A stretch of 64,000 nt of DNA from Bacteroidetes bacterium GWF2_38_335 (GTDB taxonomy: Bacteria > Bacteroidota > Bacteroidia > Bacteroidales > GWF2-38-335). The notes beneath the pieces are model-generated. The model had not been told where the DNA came from and searched no databases. It saw only the letters and a program-made list of their open reading frames with translations. Positions 15,987 to 23,517 of the stretch are shown here, one piece after another. Numbering within the stretch: the first letter of the stretch is position 1; each line of letters begins with the position of its first letter. The position numbers and the translations under genes are program-made. The DNA lies in contig MEOH01000026.1 of the NCBI GenBank assembly GCA_001769535.1, forward strand, positions 310,001-374,000, read 5' to 3'.

Positions 15987-16250
15987 ATGTGTTTAAGCAT
16001 ACCTGCAAAGGTTATTTCGATTGAGGGTGATATGGCAAAGGTTTCTGTTGGCGGAGCTGAATATGAAACCAGTCTGCAAATGGTTGAAGATGTTAAGCCC
16101 GGCGATTACATCCTCATGCACACCGGCTTTGCCATCCAGAAAATTTCTGAGGAAGAGGCCATCGAGTCTTTGAAAACTTTCGAGGAATTCAGGGAACTGA
16201 ATGAAAATCTGGATGAGGAAGAAAAGCAGACCGGTGAGCGCATCGTTTAA
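15987..16250 (+). CDS. hypC: Hydrogenase assembly chaperone HypC
   Basis: The 87-residue protein begins MCLSIPAKVISIEGDMAKV; the N-terminal Cys2 (after Met removal) binds the iron of the Fe(CN)2CO group and the large-subunit precursor. HypC forms a complex with HypD during maturation of NiFe hydrogenases in the cytoplasm. The family-typical VKPGDYILMHTGFAIQKI follows; the last 20 residues are acidic and slightly longer than usual. It is the first gene of a hypC-hypD-hypE set, 15 bases ahead of hypD. Confidence 0.95.
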   Translation: MCLSIPAKVISIEGDMAKVSVGGAEYETSLQMVEDVKPGDYILMHTGFAIQKISEEEAIESLKTFEEFRELNENLDEEEKQTGERIV

Positions 16251-16265
16251 TCTAAAAATTCCAAA

Positions 16266-17345
16266 ATGAAATACATCGACGAGTACCGTGACAAGTCATT
16301 GGTACAGGGTTTAGTAAAGGAAATTAAAAAGATTTCGGTTAAAGAAATCAAACTGATGGAGGTCTGCGGTGGCCACACCCTCTCCATTCAAAAATTCGGC
16401 ATCCCTGCCCTGCTCCCGCCCAACATTAAACTGATTAGCGGTCCGGGCTGCCCAGTATGCGTTTCTGACAGAAAATTCATCGATCAGGCCATTGCTTATG
16501 GAAGATTGGAAAATGTGATCATTACTACATATGGAGATTTGATCAGAGTTCCGGGTTCAACTTCATCACTTAATGAGGAAAAAGCTTCCGGACGTGACAT
16601 TCGCATTGTTTATTCTACTCTGGATGCACTTAAAATTGCCAAAGAAAACCCCGGAAAAAAAGTAGTATTCCTCGGAATAGGTTTTGAAACCACAGCACCG
16701 GGAACCGCAGCCGGAATCATCAATGCCGAAAAGCAAAATCTGAATAATTTCTACGTTTACAGCTCTCATAAAATCATGCCTCCCGCCATGGGTGCGCTCA
16801 TCGACGAAGGCGTGCAACTGCATGGATATATAGCTCCCGGACATGTAAGCACCATTACCGGATCAGGAATTTATGATGATATTCCAAAAAAATACGGATT
16901 GGGCTGTGTGATCAGCGGGTTTGAACCAACAGATATTTTGCAATCAATTTACATGCTTGTCAAACAAATCGAAAACGGTGAGCAGAAAGTGGAAATACAG
17001 TATAAAAGGGTTGTCAGACCAGAAGGAAACCTCATTGCTCAAAAAATGATGGCAGATGTTTTTGAATTACGTCCCGATTGGTGGCGCGGTTTGGGCGTTT
17101 TGCCGGCAAGCGGATTGGGAATCTCGAAAAAATATGAAAAATTTGATGCAGAGAAAAACCTCGATGTGGTAGTAGAACCTACAAAAGAAGACAAAGGATG
17201 TATATGCGGAGAGATTTTAAAAGGACTTAAATCACCAAAGGATTGCAAATTGTTTGGCAAGGGCTGTTCTCCTTCTGATCCTGTGGGGGCGTGCATGGTT
17301 TCGCATGAGGGGGCCTGTCATGCTTATTATAAGTATAATAGATAA
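16266..17345 (+). CDS. hypD: Hydrogenase formation protein HypD
   Basis: The 359-residue protein has all HypD landmarks: MEVCGGHTLSIQKFGI near residue 35, ISGPGCPVCVS near residue 60, FLGIGFETTAPGTAA, SSHKIMPPAMGAL, GYIAPGHVSTITG, and the C-terminal cysteine cluster CICGEILKG ... CKLFGKGC ... GACMVSHEGAC that holds a 4Fe-4S centre. HypD is the scaffold on which cyanide ligands delivered by HypE, and CO, are attached to iron. The protein is full length. It is separated from hypE by a 137-base gap full of repeats, unusual for genes that normally touch. Confidence 0.96.
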   Translation: MKYIDEYRDKSLVQGLVKEIKKISVKEIKLMEVCGGHTLSIQKFGIPALLPPNIKLISGPGCPVCVSDRKFIDQAIAYGRLENVIITTYGDLIRVPGSTSSLNEEKASGRDIRIVYSTLDALKIAKENPGKKVVFLGIGFETTAPGTAAGIINAEKQNLNNFYVYSSHKIMPPAMGALIDEGVQLHGYIAPGHVSTITGSGIYDDIPKKYGLGCVISGFEPTDILQSIYMLVKQIENGEQKVEIQYKRVVRPEGNLIAQKMMADVFELRPDWWRGLGVLPASGLGISKKYEKFDAEKNLDVVVEPTKEDKGCICGEILKGLKSPKDCKLFGKGCSPSDPVGACMVSHEGACHAYYKYNR

Positions 17346-17366
17346 AAAGTTCTAATATTAATAAGT

Positions 17367-17480
17367 GTTCCAAGTTGCAAACTTGGAACAGCAAAAACTA
17401 AACAATAAACACCTAAACATTGAAACATCTAAACAACTAAACATCTAAACAACTAAACAATAAACAATTTCCAATACATA
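17367..17480. repeat. Hairpin repeat and short tandem repeats between hypD and hypE
   Basis: GTTCCAAGTT-GCA-AACTTGGAAC (17367-17389) is identical to the hairpin at 13674-13696, followed in both by CAGCAA. From 17395 to about 17470 the heptamer-like words CTAAACA, CTAAACAAT and ATCTAAACAA repeat in tandem with small changes. The hairpin could terminate part of the hypCD transcript; the region contains no gene. Confidence 0.75.
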
Positions 17481-17482
17481 AA

Positions 17483-18499
17483 ATGAAAGGAAAACAAATA
17501 TTACTCGGACACGGCAGCGGCGGTCAGCTTTCGCACGAATTGATTAAGGAAGTTTTTGTGAAGCATTTCAATACTGAAGAGTTAAAATTACAGACCGATT
17601 CGGCCATTCTGAATATTCCGGGTGAACTGATCAGTTTTACTACAGATTCTTATGTAGTAAATCCCATTTTTTTCTCGGGCGGCAATATCGGAAAACTTGC
17701 TATTGCAGGAACAGTAAACGATTTAGCGGTATCCGGAGCAAAACCTTTGTACATTTCCTCGTCATTTATCATTGAAGAAGGTTTTCCCATTGCCGATCTT
17801 GAAAAAATCGTAGCCACCATGGCCGATGAGGCAAGGAAAGCCGGAGTCAAAATAGTGACCGGCGACACCAAAGTAGTTGACCGCGGCAAGTGCGACAAGA
17901 TATTTATTAATACTTCAGGTATAGGAGTTTTAAATCCTGAATACAAGCATATTGGAACCGGAGAAAAAATTACTCCAGGTGACATAATTCTCATCAACGG
18001 GAGCATCGGCGACCATGGAATGACCATCATGGCTGAGCGCAATGATTTAAACATTTCTGCCCAGATCGGATCAGATTGTGCTCCACTAAATCACCTGATC
18101 AGTGAAATTCTGGAAACAGGTGCAAAAGTCAGGTTCATGCGCGATGCCACACGCGGCGGCATTGCCACTGTTTTGACAGAACTCAGTGAAGGAAGAAATT
18201 ACGGATTGGAAATTGATGAAGAAGCAGTACCCGTAAAGGAAGCAGTGCGCGGAATCTGTGAATTGCTGGGATTTGACCCTTTTTATGTGGCCAATGAAGG
18301 AAAAATAATTCTGGTTGTTGCCAAAGAGGATGCGGAAAAAGTACTTGAGGTAATGAAGAAAAATGAATTTGGGAAAGAATCGGCAATAATTGGAAAAATT
18401 GTTGGGGAACACCCTGGCAAGGGCTGGATCCATACCGGTATTGGAGGAAAAAGGATCATAGATATGTTGTCGGGTGAGCAATTGCCTAGAATTTGTTGA
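17483..18499 (+). CDS. hypE: Carbamoyl dehydratase HypE
   Basis: The 338-residue protein is a full-length HypE of the AIR-synthase/PurM fold: LLGHGSGGQLSHELI at the N-terminus, FTTDSYVVNPIFFSGGNIGKLA (ATP site), and VTGDTKVVDRGKCDKIFIN. It ends in EQLPRIC; the terminal cysteine receives the carbamoyl group from HypF and, after ATP-driven dehydration, hands the thiocyanate to the HypCD iron. HypF, HypA, HypB and hydrogenase subunits are not in the window and must lie elsewhere. The start follows a repeat-rich spacer. Confidence 0.96.
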   Translation: MKGKQILLGHGSGGQLSHELIKEVFVKHFNTEELKLQTDSAILNIPGELISFTTDSYVVNPIFFSGGNIGKLAIAGTVNDLAVSGAKPLYISSSFIIEEGFPIADLEKIVATMADEARKAGVKIVTGDTKVVDRGKCDKIFINTSGIGVLNPEYKHIGTGEKITPGDIILINGSIGDHGMTIMAERNDLNISAQIGSDCAPLNHLISEILETGAKVRFMRDATRGGIATVLTELSEGRNYGLEIDEEAVPVKEAVRGICELLGFDPFYVANEGKIILVVAKEDAEKVLEVMKKNEFGKESAIIGKIVGEHPGKGWIHTGIGGKRIIDMLSGEQLPRIC

Positions 18500-18561
18500 T
18501 GGGGAAAATATGCAATATTTTGCATATCCATGCAAAATATTGCCATAGAGACGCAAAATAA

Positions 18562-18597
18562 TGCCATAGAGACGCAAAATATTGCGTCTCTACGGCA
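18562..18597. repeat. Palindromic repeat after hypE
   Basis: AGAGACGCAA-AATA-TTGCGTCTCT (18568-18591) is a perfect 10-bp stem, with outer TGCC/GGCA bases extending it after a short mismatch. A half copy (TGCCATAGAGACGCAAAATA) stands directly in front at 18541-18560. I recall words like AGAGACGCAA/TTGCGTCTCT as dispersed repeats in Bacteroidetes genomes. It may also act as the hypE terminator, but no T run follows. Confidence 0.75.
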
Positions 18598-18645
18598 TTT
18601 GAATTCATATTCGGCATCTAAATAAATCCGTTAATCAAAATCAAT

Positions 18646-18675
18646 TTTGCGCTTGGTTATTTTCTTCTATTTTCG
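18646..18675 (+). promoter_or_regulatory. Candidate promoter of the TPR protein gene
   Basis: TTTG at 18646-18649, an 18-base spacer and TATTTTCG at 18668-18675 (one mismatch to TAnnTTTG). The leader to the ATG at 18686 would be only a few bases. Confidence 0.35.
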
Positions 18676-18685
18676 TTTTAACAAA

Positions 18686-20062
18686 ATGAAAAACGGGATA
18701 TTACAAATATTGATTTTACTGATGGGCTTAACCCAGGTCAATGCTCAAAAATATCATCTGGATGTTAGTCCGGGCAAATCAAAATCCGAAATTGATATTC
18801 TTATCGACACTGCATGGAACAACAGGATTAGTAATCCCGACAAATCAATTGAAAATGCAAAACTCGCACTGCACCATTCCGAAAAAATCGGATACACAAA
18901 GGGAAAGGCCTCATCGTTAAAGGTTTTGGGATATGTTTATCGTTTCAGGTATGACTATTCAAAAGCAATCGATTATTTCCTGTTATCTCTTGATTTTTAC
19001 AGAAAGATAAAGGATCAACCATCAATTTCCCTGATTTATTTCAACTTAGGGGTTATTTATCGTAGTGTCGGGAGTTTTAATCTGGCAGTTGATTTTTTCA
19101 ATCAATCAATAAAAATAGACAGTTTATTAAATGACAAGAATGGAATATCCACTTCAATGCTTAGTATTACAATTTGTTATCTTAACAGCGGTGAATACTT
19201 GAAATGCATTGATTACGGTTACAAAACACTGGCTATTAAAACTGAAATTGGCGACAGTTCAGGAATTGCTGCAGTGAACAATAATCTGGGCATGGCGTAT
19301 GATTATCTTAAAAAATATGATGAAGCCCTTGATTATTACAAGGCAGCCCTTGACTACTATTACAAATCAGGCGCAAAACTTGAGTATTCAATGTGCCTTA
19401 ATAACATAGGTGTTTTATATTATAACAAGAAAGAATTTAAGCTGGCGAATGAGTTTATCACTCAGTCAATGGAAATGAAGGAAAAACTCGGAGACACTGC
19501 AAGTATGGGATCGGCTTATGTAAATGCGGGGTTGATTTATTACGAGAATAATGACTATGAAAAAGCAAAAAGCTACCTGTATAAAGCAGTTAAAATAAGG
19601 GAATATTACACAAATTACATTTCCGAAGCAGATTTGTATTACAATATGGCGGATCTATACAAAAACGTTTCAAATATTGATTCAGCCGAGTATTTTGCAC
19701 TCAAATCATTTGAAATAGTTTACAAAAACAAAAACAACTATTACCTGCATCATGTAAGTTTATTATTGTCAGATATTTACAAAATAAAAAAAGATTCTGA
19801 AAAAGCGCAATACTATTCCAAAATAGCCAGGCAGGCCAATGATAAACTTAAGATTGAAGAAAAAGAAAGCGATCTTGAAAGGATAAAGCTTGAAAAGAAA
19901 GTCGCTGAGCACAATCTAAAACTTAAAAAATCACATAATAAACTAAAAACCACAAAGCAAGATCCTGAATATTCAGCTATACTGTGGATTACATTTAGCA
20001 TAGCTGTTCTGCTTTTGATTGCCGGAACTATTTTTCTGTTTTTCAGAAATAGAAAACAGTAA
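18686..20062 (+). CDS. TPR protein with C-terminal membrane anchor, no output domain
   Basis: The protein has about 458 residues. A signal peptide (MKNGILQILILLMGLTQVNAQ) leads into eight or so tetratricopeptide repeats, for example SLIYFNLGVIYRSVGSFNLAVDFF and CLNNIGVLYYNKKEFKLANEF. A coiled coil (KEESDLERIKLEKKV type) and one transmembrane helix (AILWITFSIAVLLLIAGTIFLFF) follow, and the protein ends six residues later (RNRKQ). The layout is that of Bacteroidetes periplasmic-TPR sensors, which normally carry a histidine kinase, LuxR or SpoIIE domain after the membrane helix; that part is absent. The ATG at 18686 replaces an upstream TTG. A truncated sensor or a partner-binding protein is possible. 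Confidence 0.8.
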   Translation: MKNGILQILILLMGLTQVNAQKYHLDVSPGKSKSEIDILIDTAWNNRISNPDKSIENAKLALHHSEKIGYTKGKASSLKVLGYVYRFRYDYSKAIDYFLLSLDFYRKIKDQPSISLIYFNLGVIYRSVGSFNLAVDFFNQSIKIDSLLNDKNGISTSMLSITICYLNSGEYLKCIDYGYKTLAIKTEIGDSSGIAAVNNNLGMAYDYLKKYDEALDYYKAALDYYYKSGAKLEYSMCLNNIGVLYYNKKEFKLANEFITQSMEMKEKLGDTASMGSAYVNAGLIYYENNDYEKAKSYLYKAVKIREYYTNYISEADLYYNMADLYKNVSNIDSAEYFALKSFEIVYKNKNNYYLHHVSLLLSDIYKIKKDSEKAQYYSKIARQANDKLKIEEKESDLERIKLEKKVAEHNLKLKKSHNKLKTTKQDPEYSAILWITFSIAVLLLIAGTIFLFFRNRKQ

Positions 20063-20186
20063 TACTGCCAAACTGACATAATTTGTTAAAAATTTCCAAT
20101 AAACCAGGTCATTTTGGTCAGTTTTTTGCTTTTCTCTGTAATTGGTTTTAAATTTGATCACATTTGGTTATCTAAATGAAAAGAAC

Positions 20187-20648
20187 ATGGATAAAGATGC
20201 ATTTAAAAGGGATTTGGAGGAAATAATCAGGTTATTCAAGCTTCTCAAGGAGAAAGCAAAAAAAACCGGATATCTCAATATAGATGACATGCATTACAAG
20301 CAAATTGAAATGCTGGTACAGTCATACGATATGGTTAAGGATAACATCAACGAACAGATGCTAAGTCAGTTTGGCGAGCCAATCAAAGACATGATGCAGG
20401 AAATGATCGAGCATTTGCGCGAAGAACTGGGCGAAGAACATTTATACAGTTCGCAAGCACAATCGTCTTCCCATAGTATTTCAGAAAACGCATCAACCGA
20501 AGATAAAAAGGTTATTCAAATTGGTCCGTCACTTGAAGAAATTGACCGGATTTTAAGTTCGACCAATCTTTCGGATAAGGAAATAAATAAATTGCTCGAT
20601 TTGAGAGTTCAGATGAAAAAAGCAAAAGAACAGACACCTCAGGATTAA
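20187..20648 (+). CDS. Hypothetical helical protein
   Basis: This 153-residue soluble protein has no signal peptide. It is helical and strongly charged (MDKDAFKRDLEEIIRLFKLL; IDDMHYKQIEMLVQSYDMVKD), with a low-complexity Ser/Gln linker near residue 100 (YSSQAQSSSHSISE) and a C-terminal helix IDRILSSTNLSDKEINKLLD. I do not recognise it. The start at ATG 20187 is preferred over an upstream non-ATG extension. It is followed after three bases by the nitroreductase gene, so the two are probably one operon. Confidence 0.7.
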   Translation: MDKDAFKRDLEEIIRLFKLLKEKAKKTGYLNIDDMHYKQIEMLVQSYDMVKDNINEQMLSQFGEPIKDMMQEMIEHLREELGEEHLYSSQAQSSSHSISENASTEDKKVIQIGPSLEEIDRILSSTNLSDKEINKLLDLRVQMKKAKEQTPQD

Positions 20649-20651
20649 AAC

Positions 20652-21305
20652 ATGAAAATAAAAAACACTTTACTTATTTCAGCGCTTTTCATAGCGCTGA
20701 ATTTGTTTTCACAAAGCGACACCATTAAGCTTCCTGCACCCCAAACGACCGGAGGAATGCCATTAATGGAAGCATTGAAAAACCGCTGTTCAACACGTAG
20801 TTTTGATGCTGAAAAAAGTTTAAGCAACCAGCAATTGTCAAATCTGCTATGGGCAGCCAATGGCATAAACCGTCCCGAAACAGGAAAACGTACTGCCCCA
20901 TCGGCGGTGAACTGGCAGGAAATTGAAATCTTTGTTGCCACAAAAGACGGCGCATTCAGGTATTTGCCAAAAACCCATGCCCTTTTAAAATTAACCGGCG
21001 ACGATGTGCGAAAAGACATGGGCAAACAGAATTTTACTGCTGATGCTGCAGTTGATATGGTTTTCGTTGCTGATTATTCGAAAATGAACGGCGGCAGCAA
21101 CACCACTGAATTCTATGCCGCCACCGACTGCGGTTTTGTCAGTCAGAACGTTTATTTGTTTTGTGCTTCTGAAGGTCTGGGCACTGTAGTCCTCGGATAC
21201 ATAGACCGTGATAAAATCACCGAAAAACTGAAACTGGGAAAAGATCAGAAGGTTGTTTTATCGCAGGCGGTTGGATTTATGGTTGGGGAATTTGAGGAAG
21301 AATAA
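20652..21305 (+). CDS. Exported SagB/ThcOx-type nitroreductase
   Basis: The 217-residue protein has a signal peptide (MKIKNTLLISALFIALNLFSQS) followed by the flavin-dependent nitroreductase fold: MEALKNRCSTRSFDAEKSLSNQQLSNLLWAANGINR (FMN phosphate site in the RxSxRxF-like segment) and EIFVATKDGAFRYLP. The C-terminal half has the conserved GFVSQNVYLFCASEGLGTVVLG. SagB-like enzymes of this size in Bacteroidetes are typically small exported reductases of unknown substrate, not azoline oxidases, since no cyclodehydratase is nearby. An exported flavoenzyme must be folded with its cofactor in the periplasm, which is odd, but the leader is clear. Confidence 0.85.
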   Translation: MKIKNTLLISALFIALNLFSQSDTIKLPAPQTTGGMPLMEALKNRCSTRSFDAEKSLSNQQLSNLLWAANGINRPETGKRTAPSAVNWQEIEIFVATKDGAFRYLPKTHALLKLTGDDVRKDMGKQNFTADAAVDMVFVADYSKMNGGSNTTEFYAATDCGFVSQNVYLFCASEGLGTVVLGYIDRDKITEKLKLGKDQKVVLSQAVGFMVGEFEEE

Positions 21306-21324
21306 GCTGGAGGTGAGGACATGT

Positions 21325-23517
21325 TCAAACCATCACCCCCATCACCGTTATATCGTCAATCTGATGATATTCCTTACCACCATTGTTCATCCATTCATGT
21401 AACGATTTTTTAAGGATATCACCTTGTTCCAACATAGGCTGGCCGGCTGTATCCAACAATAGGTTCTTAAATGCAGAATATTTAAATTTCATGCCTTTCG
21501 GTCCGCCAAACTGATCGGGGTAACCGTCTGAAAACAGGTAAATTTTATCTCCTTTCTGTAATTGAATATCATGATTTGTAAAATCATCCATTCTGATATA
21601 AATGCCCAAAGGCATTTTGTCGGCTGGTATTTCGATGAGTTCAAACCCGTTTCTGATATAATTGCAGTGATCTTCAGGTTTATCGGTTTTGCGGATGATA
21701 TAAACGGGGTTGTTTGCACCAGCAACCGAACATTTTTTCGTTTCGCGGTGAATGGCTACCAGCGACATATCCATTCCATCCTTTTGTGTGCCTGATTCGC
21801 CTGTTTGTTTAAGAGCATCTATTACCGATTTTCGCATGTGATTTAACACATCAGCTGAGTTGGTTACCTCCTTATTTCTTACAATTTCATTCAGAAAACT
21901 CACTCCAAGCATGCTCATAAATGCACCGGGCACGCCATGTCCTGTGCAATCTGAAACACAGAATATCTGCCAGTCGCCGATAATGTTAGCCCAGTAAAAA
22001 TCGCCCGAAACCACATCCTTCGGATAAAAAACCACAAAGTGTTCATTCCTGACAATCTGTTCCAGGTTTTCTGATGGCAACACGGCATTTTGGATTCTTT
22101 TGGCATACCTGATGCTGTCTTCAATGTCTTGTTTCTGTTTTTCAATGAAACTCTTCTGTTCAGTTACCTGATCACGCTGCTTTTCAATTTCATCACGCTG
22201 CGTTGAAATTTCTTCCTTTTGCGTATACAGAATTCTGTTTGCCCGCTTTCGCATTCGGTTTGAGCGCAGCAGAAATACAGCAAAAACTGCCAACAGAGCA
22301 AGTCCGCCCAATACCGAAAAAGTAATAATTCGTTGTCTTTTAATCGCCAAATCCTGCAGCGTACGGTCCTTTTTAAGCAACTCGTTTTCTTTTTCCGTTT
22401 TTTCAATATTATAAATGGTTGCCAGTTCGGCAATGGCTTTATTGTTTTTTTCGTTAATAATTGAATCTTTCATGGCCGAATACAGGCGGTGATAATACAA
22501 AGCATTTACAGGATCGCCCATTTCCTCATAGATGTAGGTCAAACTGTCGTAAATATTGAGTTTAAGATCCTTTTCAATTGTTATTTTGAGTGCACTGTCT
22601 TTATAGATCAGACAGGTTGTAAAGTCTTTCTTTTCCCTGAATATTTCAGCAATATTTGCATAAGAATAGGCTGCGCCTCCGGGATTTCCGCTTTCCAATT
22701 CAATTTTTAAGCCCTGCAGATGGTAATCCATAGCCAGATCATATTTTCCCTGCTCAATATATCTGTTAGCCAGATTATTAAGAGCACGAGCCTGTCCTGC
22801 TTTGTTTCCGGTTTCATTTGATAAATCAAGTGCTTTTTGAGTATATTCAAATGATTTCTCGTGGTTTTTCAGTTCATAATAGGCAATACCAATATTAATA
22901 TAGGCATCTGCCTCATCATCCTTATCCTTATCAAAAACTGCATATTCAGCGGAACGCTTGTAAAATTCAAGAGCTTTTTCAAACTGCCTTAAACTAATGT
23001 AAATGTGTCCAATATTACTATATGCATAGCCTGTGCGCGTGGTGTTATTAATTTCCTGCGCAACGGTCAGACTATTTTGGGCATTTTCCAGTGCCAGATC
23101 AAACTGCCCCAATTTCCGATATAAAATGCCGAGCACATTATAGCAATACGAAACCGAAACCATGTCTTTGATTTTCTGCTTATAATGCACGGCTTTCTGA
23201 AAGTAGTAAACTGATGTATTGAATTGATTAAGATCGTAATAAATATCGCCAAATAGTGCATAAACATCTGACAGGATTTTATCATTTTTAAGTGAGTCGC
23301 TGATGTAAAATGCTTTTTTATTATGGGAAATTGCTTTGTCGTATTCGCCTTCATTATAAAAATACAAGCCTATTTCATTATTAACAACTGCATTTTTCAA
23401 TCCGGATGATTTCTTTTCGAGTTTCATCAGACTGTCAATATTTTGCGAATAAGAAAACCCTGCAAGAGCATACAGAAAAAAGAAACACCATATTTTCATT
23501 TTTCCGTGAAACATCAT
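21325..23517 (-). CDS. TPR sensor with SpoIIE-type protein phosphatase domain
   Basis: The protein has about 730 residues. After a signal peptide (MKIWCFFFLYALAGFSYSQ) come roughly nine tetratricopeptide repeats in the periplasm, a transmembrane helix (IITFSVLGGLALLAVFAVFLL), a coiled coil with repeated EKQRD/EKQKQ words, and a C-terminal PP2C-like SpoIIE domain. That domain has VVSGDFYWA and SDCTGHGVPGAFMSMLG, where the Asp residues bind Mn/Mg, and ends with the LFSDGYPDQFGG motif. It should dephosphorylate Ser/Thr on a cytoplasmic target such as an anti-sigma antagonist. The ATG at 23517 overlaps the TAA of the upstream channel gene (TAATG); ATG 23499, right before the leader, is the alternative. 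Confidence 0.85.
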   Translation of the reverse strand: MMFHGKMKIWCFFFLYALAGFSYSQNIDSLMKLEKKSSGLKNAVVNNEIGLYFYNEGEYDKAISHNKKAFYISDSLKNDKILSDVYALFGDIYYDLNQFNTSVYYFQKAVHYKQKIKDMVSVSYCYNVLGILYRKLGQFDLALENAQNSLTVAQEINNTTRTGYAYSNIGHIYISLRQFEKALEFYKRSAEYAVFDKDKDDEADAYINIGIAYYELKNHEKSFEYTQKALDLSNETGNKAGQARALNNLANRYIEQGKYDLAMDYHLQGLKIELESGNPGGAAYSYANIAEIFREKKDFTTCLIYKDSALKITIEKDLKLNIYDSLTYIYEEMGDPVNALYYHRLYSAMKDSIINEKNNKAIAELATIYNIEKTEKENELLKKDRTLQDLAIKRQRIITFSVLGGLALLAVFAVFLLRSNRMRKRANRILYTQKEEISTQRDEIEKQRDQVTEQKSFIEKQKQDIEDSIRYAKRIQNAVLPSENLEQIVRNEHFVVFYPKDVVSGDFYWANIIGDWQIFCVSDCTGHGVPGAFMSMLGVSFLNEIVRNKEVTNSADVLNHMRKSVIDALKQTGESGTQKDGMDMSLVAIHRETKKCSVAGANNPVYIIRKTDKPEDHCNYIRNGFELIEIPADKMPLGIYIRMDDFTNHDIQLQKGDKIYLFSDGYPDQFGGPKGMKFKYSAFKNLLLDTAGQPMLEQGDILKKSLHEWMNNGGKEYHQIDDITVMGVMV

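Noticed and set aside
13647-17480. Tandem repeats resembling a CRISPR array
   Set aside because: The repeats are 7-16 bases, without unique spacers of constant length, and there are no cas genes in the window.
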